Part shown: positions 1-6,962 of the stretch, one piece after another
Layout: every line of letters begins with the position of its first letter
Numbering within the stretch: the stretch's first letter is position 1
Assembly: GCA_964592255.1 (NCBI GenBank)
Contig: CAZQCI010000060.1
Location: 1-12,651 of the forward strand
DNA length: 12,651 bases
Reading direction: 5' to 3'
Source of the DNA: CAZQCI01 sp964592255
GTDB lineage: Bacteria; UBA10199; SBBF01
Notes under the pieces: generated by a model
What the model saw: only the letters and a program-made list of their open reading frames with translations
What the model was told of the DNA's origin: nothing
Database searches by the model: none
Position numbers and translations under genes: made by a program

Positions 1-96
1 CCTCCTTTAGCATTTTCACTGGCTCGTTTTTCAAAAGGCGTGGTTCAAAGGGAGTGAAGTTTTTGACTCCTCCTCTTTTTAAACTTAACGCTTTTT
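1..96. other. Leader region before the first gene, unresolved
   Basis: This is the longest stretch without an assigned gene. Frame 1 is open from the edge to a TGA at 55-57 and could be the last 18 codons of an upstream gene, but 18 codons are too few to recognise. A -35-like TTGACT lies at 63-68, yet the best -10 at normal spacing (TAACGC, 86-91) is poor. No Shine-Dalgarno sequence precedes the ATG at 97; the bases just before it are TTAACGCTTTTT. I can assign neither a firm promoter nor a gene here. Confidence 0.4.
50..80 (+). terminator. Possible weak intrinsic terminator of an upstream gene
   Basis: GGGAGT at 50-55 can pair with ACTCCT at 66-71 (one G-T pair) around a 10-base loop, and a run of five T follows at 76-80 after CCTC. 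The stem is short and the T-run is offset by four bases, so this is a weak candidate. It would separate the array from whatever lies to the left. Confidence 0.22.
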
Positions 97-819
97 ATGA
101 TGAAAAAAAGTAAAAAACAGTTTTCTAAAATCTTACCGCTACTAACAGTCCCGATCTTAGTTGGAATTGGTGTTTTGCTCGGTCAGCAATTGGGAAACGG
201 CGAAGTGGTTCAAGTGGCTCAAACTACGAATCAAGCTCAAGCACCCTCACTTTCACAGGTGGAAAATCCACCGGACGCTGATGATGATCCTTTCATGGGA
301 TCAGAAAATGCCCCAATCACAATAATCGAATTTTCAGATTACCAATGTCCTTTTTGTAGAAGTTTTTTTAATGAAACGCTGCCTTTAATAAAGGAAAATT
401 ATATCGACAAAGGTTTGGTGAAATTTGTTTATCGAGATATGCCACTCACTTCTCTCGGACACACCGATGCACTGCCAGCTGCCAATGCGGCAGAGTGTGC
501 GCGAGAACAGGGTGGAGATGAGGTTTACTTTGCCTACCATGATCTCATTTTTGAAGGAGAAGACAGGTTGGGTTACGGAACGGTCCAGATACCCGAAGAA
601 AGTCTATACTCCTATACAAAAGAATTGAATCTGGACGAAGGTACTTTTAGAGAATGCCAGGAAGGACAAAAGTACTATGACGAAATTGCAGCAGACGCTG
701 CAGCGGGCAGAGCAGCGGGAATGAACGGGACTCCAAGCTTTGTCATCAATGGACAAGTCATGGTGGGGGCCTACCCTTACGAAACTTTTGAGAAAGTACT
801 TAACGATCTTTTAAAATGA
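97..819 (+). CDS. Membrane-anchored DsbA-like thiol:disulfide oxidoreductase
   Basis: This is an extracytoplasmic thioredoxin-fold protein of the DsbA/BdbD type, 240 residues. One hydrophobic helix (about residues 11-29) follows a Lys-rich start and acts as signal anchor. A Gln/Ala/Pro-rich linker runs to about residue 65. The thioredoxin fold begins with ITIIEFSDYQ, and the active site is CPFC at 84-87. The cis-proline loop is GTPSFVING at 211-219. Two further cysteines, C134 and C187, lie in the helical insertion and could form a second disulfide, as in many DsbA-like proteins of this subfamily. The start could be either Met of the MM pair (97 or 100). The gene overlaps the next by ATGA, so translation is probably coupled. 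By family it should oxidise or isomerise disulfides in exported proteins; the substrates may be the Cys-bearing exported proteins nearby (inference). Confidence 0.9.
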   Translation: MMKKSKKQFSKILPLLTVPILVGIGVLLGQQLGNGEVVQVAQTTNQAQAPSLSQVENPPDADDDPFMGSENAPITIIEFSDYQCPFCRSFFNETLPLIKENYIDKGLVKFVYRDMPLTSLGHTDALPAANAAECAREQGGDEVYFAYHDLIFEGEDRLGYGTVQIPEESLYSYTKELNLDEGTFRECQEGQKYYDEIAADAAAGRAAGMNGTPSFVINGQVMVGAYPYETFEKVLNDLLK

Positions 820-1226
820 CCATGACAAACAAAGAGCTCGTGAAAATCATCCTAATTTCAGCAGCAATCTTCATGATACTGGGCGGAGTCACTGCGATTT
901 ACGAAAACCCATTTTTCCAACGCATGACTCCTCTGTATTGGTTTGATTATGTATTTCTAGGCCTGGAGTCTGTACTGATGGGTTTATTTTGGGGTATCAA
1001 TGCTCCCGTCTGTGCAGTGAAGAAAGCCGGTGTTGGAGGGGTATTTGGATTTCTTGGTTTTGCATGTCCGGTTTGCAATAAACTATTACTATTTCTTTTT
1101 GGTTCAGGAATTTTGCTAACTTATTTCGAACCCATTCGACCCTATGTTGGAACCTTAGGATTGCTGCTGTTAAGTTTTGCGGTCTACAAAAAACTTTCTT
1201 TAAAATCACTAACTCAAGCGACATGA
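816..1226 (+). CDS. Small four-helix membrane protein with CPVC motif
   Basis: I do not recognise a named family. The 136-residue protein is almost entirely hydrophobic, with likely helices at about 9-28, 43-62, 73-100 and 108-124. C66 sits just before the basic loop between helices 2 and 3 (APVCAVKKAG), and CPVC at 84-87 lies inside helix 3, followed by a Gly-containing turn (FGSG). Paired Cys in a membrane helix suggest metal binding or redox exchange with the neighbouring DsbA-like protein. The start overlaps the previous stop as ATGA; an ATG two codons on (822) is equally possible. Its stop overlaps the next start, again as ATGA. The layout resembles the proteins at 2096-2599 and 9183-9635. 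The metal-handling role is inferred from context. Confidence 0.75.
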   Translation: MTMTNKELVKIILISAAIFMILGGVTAIYENPFFQRMTPLYWFDYVFLGLESVLMGLFWGINAPVCAVKKAGVGGVFGFLGFACPVCNKLLLFLFGSGILLTYFEPIRPYVGTLGLLLLSFAVYKKLSLKSLTQAT

Positions 1227-1612
1227 CCAACTACTCCATAGCTACTTATAGTCTGAGATCCTTTGAGGAAACCATTCAGGTTGTAAAATCCGCATTGAAG
1301 GAAGAGGGCTTTGGCGTTCTAACAGAAATAGACGTCCAAGCAAAAATGAAAGATAAGCTGGGAAAAGAAATGCGCCCTTACCTTATTCTAGGCGTATGTC
1401 ATCCACCCTCCGCATATCAAGCTATCGAACTTGAAGAAGAGGTTGGCCTTTTCTTACCGTGCAACCTTCTTATCTTTGAAGACGCGAAAGGTGCTGTTTG
1501 CGTTTCTGCCATCCGCCCCTCGTTAACAGTAGGAGCCATAGGCAACTCAAATCTAGAACAGCTGGCGATTGAAGTTGAAGCAAAGCTCGCCAGAGTAATT
1601 TCTAAAATTTAA
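1223..1612 (+). CDS. DUF302 domain protein
   Basis: This 129-residue soluble protein has the full DUF302 pattern. It opens with an alternating strand, a helix with EETIQVVKSALKEEGF (about 15-30), then a second strand/helix ending in LGVCHPPSAYQAI (57-69) and the signature EEVGLFLPCNLLIFED (72-87). It has no signal peptide or membrane helix, so it is probably cytosolic. C59, H60 and C80 are potential metal or redox ligands. DUF302 proteins have no settled biochemical function but often occur next to heavy-metal and sulfur-redox genes, which fits this context. The start ATG at 1223 overlaps the stop of the preceding gene, arguing for coupled translation. A 2-fold beta-alpha-beta fold is known for the family; I infer no enzyme activity. 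Confidence 0.88.
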   Translation: MTNYSIATYSLRSFEETIQVVKSALKEEGFGVLTEIDVQAKMKDKLGKEMRPYLILGVCHPPSAYQAIELEEEVGLFLPCNLLIFEDAKGAVCVSAIRPSLTVGAIGNSNLEQLAIEVEAKLARVISKI

Positions 1613-1623
1613 TAATAAACTTT

Positions 1624-2094
1624 ATGTCATCATTTTTTCAAAAACGGTGGGTCCAGGATACGCTTGTTTATGGAACCATCGGAATCGTCATCTTTCTCAT
1701 TATTTTTGGCATCGTAAGAAGTTTTCAAAAGGTTACAAATCCGGTCACAGGTACCGAAGTCCATTGGCACGCTCCAATTTCCTATGAAGCATGCGGGGAA
1801 ACCTTGAGTTTGACCGATTCGGGAAATCACAGCATCATCCATGGTCACGACGATGATCAAGTCCACGTTGAAGGTCTCGTTTTAAGCGAAGAAGACATCA
1901 CCTTAGCTCAGTTTTTTAAAAACGCAGGGTTGAATATTACGAGTACCAACTTAGAAGAACGTAAAAACGGCGACCTATGTGAAAACACGGGGATCCCTGG
2001 CCAGGTGAGTTTTGAAGTGGATGGTCAAAGTTACACAGATCCAAGTCAAATTATCATTCAAGACAAGCAAAATATTCTCGTAAAGTTTGAATAA
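1624..2094 (+). CDS. Membrane-anchored exported His/Cys-rich protein
   Basis: I cannot name a family. The 156-residue protein has one N-terminal helix (about 13-33) and an exported domain of about 120 residues. The domain carries HWH at 47-49, H69, HGHDDDQVHVEG from 73 (H73, H75, H81), and two lone cysteines, C57 and C119, suited to one disulfide. The order His-rich loop, then ITLAQFF (92-98), then VSFEVDGQ and a closing strand IIIQDKQNILVKFE recalls small exported domains of uncharacterised archaeal and CPR proteins carrying HTHDDSG and TLGQFF motifs; this is from memory, not a search. The His cluster suggests Cu or Zn binding outside the membrane. It starts 11 bases after the DUF302 gene and ends one base before the next ATG. 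Confidence 0.72.
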   Translation: MSSFFQKRWVQDTLVYGTIGIVIFLIIFGIVRSFQKVTNPVTGTEVHWHAPISYEACGETLSLTDSGNHSIIHGHDDDQVHVEGLVLSEEDITLAQFFKNAGLNITSTNLEERKNGDLCENTGIPGQVSFEVDGQSYTDPSQIIIQDKQNILVKFE

Positions 2095-2095
2095 A

Positions 2096-2599
2096 ATGAA
2101 AGGACTACAAAAAATTCATGAAGAACCATTGCAGTGGCTGTATACCATAACTTTAGCAGCGATCATTTTCTATTCTTACTACCTGGTGATGAGGCTTTTG
2201 CCGGGAGTTGGCCAAGTTCCAGCTTGCCTTGTCGGTGGCGCACTTACCCTTCAAAATCTTATTTTTTCTGCTCTTCTCAGTTTTTTAACAGCGTTAATAA
2301 TATCCGGATTATTTCGCCTCTACGTAAAAAGGAAATCCATGATCAAAAACGTAAAGACTGGTTCTGTAATGGGGTTTGGGTTTTTACTCGGGTTCTTTAC
2401 AGTCTTTTGTACACTTTGCACCATTCCTGTCATATCGATATTTGGTTTCGCAGTCGGCCTTGGTTTTTTTACAACGTACAACCTAATATTTAAAATACTG
2501 AGCCTGTTGCTAATGATCCTGGCTCTGACATTACTCAATAAGCAGTTGAATTTTTGTGAAACATGTATACTTGACAGCAACAGACCTAATAGGGTATAG
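2096..2599 (+). CDS. Four-helix membrane protein with CTLC motif
   Basis: This is an uncharacterised 167-residue integral membrane protein with helices at about 12-34, 51-73, 90-115 and 118-147. C44 lies in the first loop (VPACLVGGAL), C105 and C108 form CTLC within helix 3, and CETC at 154-157 follows helix 4 in the polar tail. I chose ATG 2096, one base after the previous stop, over an in-frame TTG at 2087. It shares its plan with the proteins at 816 and 9183: a basic loop, a Gly-rich helix 3 with two Cys, and a short Gly turn. The first loop plus helix 1 also recall a VKOR-like layout, but the Cys order does not match VKOR, so I do not call it that. The last bases of the gene hold the promoter and operator for the following repressor. 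Confidence 0.75.
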   Translation: MKGLQKIHEEPLQWLYTITLAAIIFYSYYLVMRLLPGVGQVPACLVGGALTLQNLIFSALLSFLTALIISGLFRLYVKRKSMIKNVKTGSVMGFGFLLGFFTVFCTLCTIPVISIFGFAVGLGFFTTYNLIFKILSLLLMILALTLLNKQLNFCETCILDSNRPNRV

Positions 2600-2600
2600 G
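2571..2600 (+). promoter_or_regulatory. Sigma70-type promoter for csoR-copB
   Basis: A perfect -35 box TTGACA (2571-2576) is followed after 18 bases by TATAGG (2595-2600), matching four of six -10 positions. It sits inside the last codons of the upstream membrane protein gene. A start of transcription near 2607 would give a leader of about 18 bases before the ATG at 2625. It is the best promoter match I found in the window. Confidence 0.6.
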
Positions 2601-2614
2601 GGTATTGCCTATTA
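2587..2614 (+). promoter_or_regulatory. Candidate CsoR-type operator overlapping the -10
   Basis: ATA-GGGG-TAT at 2596-2605 is a short G-tract flanked by an A/T inverted repeat, the layout known for CsoR/RcnR-family operators. It is framed by a longer inverted repeat, TAATAGG (2587-2593) and CCTATTA (2608-2614). The site overlaps the -10 box and the TAG stop of the upstream gene, so a bound repressor would block RNA polymerase. Autoregulation by the adjacent repressor is inferred. Confidence 0.5.
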
Positions 2615-2624
2615 ACCCTTTCCT

Positions 2625-2897
2625 ATGATCAATCAAATCATTAAAAAGAGATCGGTACACCGTGTAAAAATCCTCATAGGCCAGCTTGAGGCCTTACTGA
2701 GGAGTGTAGAAAGCGAAGAATATTGTACGGAACTTCTCCATCAATCTCATTCCATACAGAACTCTCTTAAAAGCTTGGACAAACTTCTGCTCGAAAATCA
2801 TTTGAATTCACACGTTAAACATCAAATGCAAGATAAAAAACAGCAAGAAAAAGCCATTAAAGAACTTATAGAAGTCTACACCTCTTTCCATCGCTAA
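2625..2897 (+). CDS. csoR: CsoR/RcnR-family metal-sensing repressor
   Basis: This 90-residue all-helical protein matches the DUF156 family, which forms tetramers, binds DNA when metal-free and releases it on metal binding. The N-terminal helix RVKILIGQLEALLRSVES (13-30) is the family start (RLxRIxGQxxGL pattern). The ligand positions are C34 (SEEYC), H59 and H63 (LLENHLNSHV). Copper CsoR proteins usually have Cys-His-Cys; here the last Cys is His, giving Cys-His-His as in RcnR, though the RcnR N-terminal His3 is absent. The neighbouring CPH-type ATPase, starting 11 bases downstream, still favours a copper or silver role. Ni/Co sensing cannot be excluded. A promoter and G-tract operator lie directly upstream. 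Confidence 0.85.
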   Translation: MINQIIKKRSVHRVKILIGQLEALLRSVESEEYCTELLHQSHSIQNSLKSLDKLLLENHLNSHVKHQMQDKKQQEKAIKELIEVYTSFHR

Positions 2898-2908
2898 ACT
2901 CAATTGAT

Positions 2909-5047
2909 ATGAATCATGAAAAAACCGTCATTTACACCTGCCCCATGCATCCCGAGGTCAAACAGGAAAAGCCTGGGATCTGTCCTCAGTGCGGCATGAA
3001 CCTACTGCCGTCAAAAGTTAAAAGTGAGGTACGAGATGGGGCAAAACACGCCCATCATAATATGGAAGAGGGGTTCAACAAGCATGAAGGACATAACGTA
3101 AATATTTTCGCCCGAAAATTTTACATAAGCCTTGTCTTAACCATCCCTGTGGTGATCTACTCGGAACTCCCACAGCGACTATTAAGTTGGACAGCTCCAA
3201 GTTTTCCGGGTTCGCAGTATCTAGGCTTTATTTTAGGATCCATTGTTTTCTTCTATGGAGGCTGGGTATTCCTGATCGGTGCCTTTAGAGAACTGCGGGC
3301 AAAACTGCCGGGGATGATGACTCTCATCTCCATCGCCATCACCGCGGCCTATCTTTTTAGTGCTTACGCGACTTTTGCCGGATTAGAGCACACTTTATTT
3401 TGGGAACTTACGACTTTGATTACCATCATGCTACTCGGGCATTGGATAGAGATGCGAGCCGTACAGGGTGCCCAAGGCGCGCTTAAAGAGCTTTCAAAAC
3501 TTTTGCCGGACAGTGCGGAAGTGATTCGTGGCGATAAAACGGAGACAATCCCTTTGGAAGAGTTAAGTATCGGAGACCTTGTTCTGGTTCGTCCAGGAGG
3601 AAAAATTCCTGCAGACGGAGTGGTCACAGAAGGAAAGTCAGATGTAAACGAATCCATGATCACCGGTGAGTCCAAACCCATTGGCAAAGCGGTGAACAGT
3701 GAAGTGATCGCAGGAACCATCAATGGAGATGGCATGTTGAAGGTAAAAGTAATGAAAATGGGAGAAAACACTTTCCTTGCTGGTGTTAAGCGCTTGATTG
3801 CCGAGGCGCAGGCATCCAAATCTCGCCTTCAAATGCTCTCTGACCGGGCCGCTTTTTACTTAACACTCATTGCCGTCACGGTTGGGGGAATTACTTTTGT
3901 CTCCTGGCTTTTTGCGGATGCCGGGCTTGTCTTTGCCACTGAACGTCTAGTGGCTGTACTCGTGATTGCTTGTCCACATGCTCTTGGTTTGGCCGTGCCA
4001 CTGGTCGCTTCCATTTCAACCACCATGGCGGCTCGTAATGGTCTCCTGATCAAACAGAGGCTTGCCTTAGAAGCAGCTCGCGAAGTAGATACGATTTTAT
4101 TCGATAAAACGGGAACCCTCACAAAAGGCGAATACGGCGTAGATAAAATCTGGGCAATCACTGCCAAGAATGAAGACGAAGTTTTGCAACTGGCAGCTGC
4201 GGTGGATGCTCATTCCGAGCACTTTATTGCCCGGGCTGTTGTAGAAGAAGCAAAAAAGAAAAATCTAAGCATCCAAGAAGTAAAGGATTTTGGAAGAATC
4301 CCAGGAAAAGGTGTGAAAGCCATCCTAGACGGAAAAGAAATCGCAATCGGAAGCGCGAGCCTTTTAGAGGAAAGAGGAGCTTCAATGCCTGAAAATATAA
4401 AAAAGGAAATCACTGAAGAGAACAAAAAAGGTAAAACAGTCATATTCTTGCTTAGTGGAAAAGAAGTTTTAGGTGCCCTTGCTTTAGGCGATGTGATTCG
4501 CGAAGAATCTCGCGAGGCTATTCAAACCCTTAGAGCAAACGGGCTTAAAGTAGCTATGATTACAGGCGACAACGATGAAGTGGCCAAATGGGTGGCCGAA
4601 GAACTTAAGATTGATGAATATTTTGCCAAAGTTCTGCCTGATCAAAAGGCAGCAAAAGTGAAAATATTGCAAGAAAGAGGGGCAAAAGTGGCCATGGTGG
4701 GAGATGGAGTGAATGACGCTCCCGCTCTCACTCAAGCGGATCTTGGAATTGCAATTGGTGCAGGAACTAATGTGGCTATTGAATCTGCGGGGATCATTCT
4801 GGTTAGAAATGACCCAAGAGATATTGTAAAAGTCATCCGCCTCTCTCGTCTGACCTACAAAAAGATGATTCAAAATCTCTTTTGGGCTACTGGATACAAT
4901 GCCGTTGCGCTTCCGCTCGGAGCCGGGGTTTTGGCTTCTTACGGAATTCTCATGCAACCTGCGCTGGCCGCCATTTTTATGTCCCTCAGCACGGTCATTG
5001 TGGCCATCAACGCCGTCCTTTTAAAACGCTCAAAACTTGATGCGTAA
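2909..5047 (+). CDS. copB: CPH-type heavy-metal ATPase (CopB-like, P1B-3)
   Basis: This P1B ATPase exports copper or silver from the cytosol using ATP. Its 712 residues are of usual length. An N-terminal heavy-metal-binding domain has CPMHP (11-15) and CPQCGM (25-30), followed by a His-rich stretch (46-62) in place of HMA domains. The actuator TGE is at 252-254. The membrane metal site is CPH (355-357) rather than CPC, which defines the P1B-3 group linked to Cu(II) or Ag. The phosphorylation site is DKTGT (399-403), the ATP-binding His is in HSEH (435-438), and the hinge is GDGVND (598-603). GYN (662-664) and MSLST with a downstream N701 are the P1B-3 signatures of the last two helices. The HP dipeptide is HF here, a mild deviation. 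It forms an operon with the repressor. Confidence 0.95.
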   Translation: MNHEKTVIYTCPMHPEVKQEKPGICPQCGMNLLPSKVKSEVRDGAKHAHHNMEEGFNKHEGHNVNIFARKFYISLVLTIPVVIYSELPQRLLSWTAPSFPGSQYLGFILGSIVFFYGGWVFLIGAFRELRAKLPGMMTLISIAITAAYLFSAYATFAGLEHTLFWELTTLITIMLLGHWIEMRAVQGAQGALKELSKLLPDSAEVIRGDKTETIPLEELSIGDLVLVRPGGKIPADGVVTEGKSDVNESMITGESKPIGKAVNSEVIAGTINGDGMLKVKVMKMGENTFLAGVKRLIAEAQASKSRLQMLSDRAAFYLTLIAVTVGGITFVSWLFADAGLVFATERLVAVLVIACPHALGLAVPLVASISTTMAARNGLLIKQRLALEAAREVDTILFDKTGTLTKGEYGVDKIWAITAKNEDEVLQLAAAVDAHSEHFIARAVVEEAKKKNLSIQEVKDFGRIPGKGVKAILDGKEIAIGSASLLEERGASMPENIKKEITEENKKGKTVIFLLSGKEVLGALALGDVIREESREAIQTLRANGLKVAMITGDNDEVAKWVAEELKIDEYFAKVLPDQKAAKVKILQERGAKVAMVGDGVNDAPALTQADLGIAIGAGTNVAIESAGIILVRNDPRDIVKVIRLSRLTYKKMIQNLFWATGYNAVALPLGAGVLASYGILMQPALAAIFMSLSTVIVAINAVLLKRSKLDA

Positions 5048-5056
5048 AATTTAATT

Positions 5057-5062
5057 TATAAT
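5057..5062 (+). promoter_or_regulatory. TATAAT -10 box close to the lipoprotein start
   Basis: A perfect TATAAT lies nine bases from the ATG at 5071. The nearest -35-like hexamer, TTGATG (5037-5042), is only 14 bases upstream, shorter than the normal 16-18. If used, transcription would begin at about 5069-5070 and the message would be nearly leaderless. In an A/T-rich gap this could also be chance. Confidence 0.3.
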
Positions 5063-5070
5063 TCCTCATT

Positions 5071-6948
5071 ATGAAAAAAATACTTTCACTCCTTCTTGCC
5101 ACTTCACTCATCTTGAGCGCTTGCCAGTCAAAAACTTTAGAAAACACGCAGGAAGAAAGTTCGCTTTCTGAAAAAGTCTATGTGGCCGTAGAAAATGATA
5201 ATCAAGTAGCGGTAGTAGATCCTGTATCTGGCGTGGTAACTAAAAGAATTGACCTGTCAGGAATGCCACACAATGTTCAGGTTTCTCCAGATGGAGCAAC
5301 AGTTTGGGTGACGGTCAACGCAATGGAAGAGGACGAAGCTGAAATGCACTCCAGCGAGGATGCTCTTGGCACGGAAGATCAGCTTGTAGTTATTTCTACA
5401 CAGACAGATGCAATCATTCAGCAAATAGATTTGGGGGCTGACCTTCACCTTGCTCATGTCGTTTTAAGTCCCGACAGTGCATGGGCTTACACCAATGCGC
5501 AAGAAGCAAATAAAGTTTTTGTGGTAGATGCGAAAACCTACAGCTTGAAAAAAACAATTGAGCTTCCAGAAGGTGCTGAACCTCATGGCTTACGACTAGA
5601 TCCAGAAGGAAACTTCGCTTACATTGCCTTAATGGGTGCCAAAGGCATGGGCATTTTAAACTTAGAAACTGAAGCGTTTGAAATCCTTGATTTTGAAGAT
5701 GCCGTAGTACAAACCGGAGTGACTCCGGACGGCAAGTATGCCTTTGCTTCCCTGTATTCCACGAAACAATTGGGAATATACAATATAGGAACTAAAGAAA
5801 CGAATACGGTTCCTCTTCCTGATGCCAAGGGGCCAGTTCAAGTCTATTCCACCCCTGACTCTCGTTATGTGTATGTGGCCGACCAGGGTTATTATTTTGA
5901 TCAACCTACAAGTGATAAAGTTTACAAGATTGACCTAGAATCTAAAACAGTTGTCGCCACCATTGTTGCAGGTGAAGGCCCTCACGGCGTGGCTCTTTCC
6001 TCCGATGGCTCCGAAGCATACATCACGAACATTGTGAGTGGAGACCTCTCTATTATTAATACCGAAACCGATCAAGTAATTAAAACCATAGACATTGGTG
6101 AGGCACCAAATGGTGTAAGTGTGTGGGAAAGTGGTATCAGGGAGCCTTCAGTGTCACTGACTCCAGTTGATTCCATTTCCCATTCCCACGGTTTAGCGGT
6201 GGATGTCAAAGATTCTAATAAAGTATATGTCGCAACTCATGAGGGGCTACTTCTACTACAAAACGAACAAGATTTGTATCGAATTGGCGAAAGCACAAAC
6301 GATCTTATGGGGTTCACCATTGACGCAATGAACTCCAAAACCTTCTACAGCAGCGGTCATCCTTCTTATGGAGGAAACATTGGTTTTCAAAAAACAGTGG
6401 ACGGTGGGGAAACTTGGGAAAAAATATCAGATGGAATAAATGGACCAGTTGATTTTCACACCATGACCGTGAGTCCTGTTGATTCAAACATAGTTTATGG
6501 ATTATTCAGTGGGCAAATACAAAAAAGTACAGATGGCGGGAAATCATGGACGCTATTGAACAATCAGCCGGAAAAAATCATCGCACTAGTAGCAGATGTG
6601 GCTGATGTAAAAAGGGCATACGCGACTACTCAGCAAGGGATTTGGATGAGCACGGATGGCGGTGAAAATTGGAGTGTACTATCTAATCAACTCAAGTCCA
6701 GCATCGTCATTTCTATGGCACAAAATCCAAAAGATGGGGCTCAAATGCTAAGCTTTTCAGACACCTTAGGTTTGGCCTCAAGTGGTGACGGTGGAAAAAC
6801 ATGGACCTCAGTAGTGGGTACACCCAACGTGGTTCTTTATTTTATTGCCTTTTCAGCAAGTAATCCTCAGATGGTCTATGCCATCGATGAAAACAACCAA
6901 GTTTACAAAAGTGAGGATAGTGGACTCACATGGGAGAAAATCTATTAA
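5071..6948 (+). CDS. Lipoprotein with fused YVTN and Asp-box beta-propellers
   Basis: The 625-residue protein starts with a lipoprotein signal, lipobox LSAC with C18 as the lipidated residue. Residues about 35-355 form a seven-blade YVTN-type propeller, seen as repeated PHNVQVSPDG, PHGLRLDPEG, TGVTPDG, PHGVALSSDG and PNGVSVW segments each followed by a YVT/YIT-like strand. From HSHGLAVD (371-378) the protein becomes F510_1955-like (glycosylhydrolase-annotated, BNR/sortilin fold), with five Asp-boxes: DGGETW near 444, DGGKSW near 488, DGGENW near 529, DGGKTW near 573 and DSGLTW near 616. The F510_1955 part commonly occurs near copper genes in Gram-positive genomes (from memory). Enzymatic activity is doubtful; ligand binding or an electron-transfer partner role for the downstream oxidase is inferred. 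Its end overlaps an upstream alternative ATG of the next gene. Confidence 0.85.
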   Translation: MKKILSLLLATSLILSACQSKTLENTQEESSLSEKVYVAVENDNQVAVVDPVSGVVTKRIDLSGMPHNVQVSPDGATVWVTVNAMEEDEAEMHSSEDALGTEDQLVVISTQTDAIIQQIDLGADLHLAHVVLSPDSAWAYTNAQEANKVFVVDAKTYSLKKTIELPEGAEPHGLRLDPEGNFAYIALMGAKGMGILNLETEAFEILDFEDAVVQTGVTPDGKYAFASLYSTKQLGIYNIGTKETNTVPLPDAKGPVQVYSTPDSRYVYVADQGYYFDQPTSDKVYKIDLESKTVVATIVAGEGPHGVALSSDGSEAYITNIVSGDLSIINTETDQVIKTIDIGEAPNGVSVWESGIREPSVSLTPVDSISHSHGLAVDVKDSNKVYVATHEGLLLLQNEQDLYRIGESTNDLMGFTIDAMNSKTFYSSGHPSYGGNIGFQKTVDGGETWEKISDGINGPVDFHTMTVSPVDSNIVYGLFSGQIQKSTDGGKSWTLLNNQPEKIIALVADVADVKRAYATTQQGIWMSTDGGENWSVLSNQLKSSIVISMAQNPKDGAQMLSFSDTLGLASSGDGGKTWTSVVGTPNVVLYFIAFSASNPQMVYAIDENNQVYKSEDSGLTWEKIY

Positions 6949-6962
6949 CCTTTTTTAATTCT

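Noticed and set aside
7..13. Possible minus-strand start codon (ATG complementary to 11-13) of a divergent gene leaving the left edge
   Set aside because: Only about four codons are visible, which is too little to support a gene.
425..628. Plus-strand open frame inside the DsbA-like gene
   Set aside because: It lies wholly within a gene with clear motifs, and its translation shows no domain or signal.
816..1226. Recoded UGA (code 25) as in Gracilibacteria
   Set aside because: UGA ends this gene and others exactly at start overlaps (ATGA), and no gene needs UGA read as an amino acid.
2087..2095. TTG start for the second four-helix membrane protein
   Set aside because: The ATG at 2096 is better, lies one base after the upstream stop, and removes only three residues.
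2096..2599. VKOR-like disulfide reductase call for the four-helix Cys protein
   Set aside because: VKOR needs a conserved loop Cys pair plus a CxxC in helix 4 and a conserved Ser/Thr; the Cys layout here differs.
3364..3819. Long minus-strand open frames under the copper ATPase (also 3856-4167 and 4484-4957)
   Set aside because: They are antisense shadows of a strongly conserved coding frame; translations are Ser/Pro-rich and match nothing I recognise.
6930..6962. Upstream ATG for the multicopper oxidase
   Set aside because: It would place eleven residues before the lipoprotein signal and lies inside the preceding gene; ATG 6963 gives a normal signal peptide.
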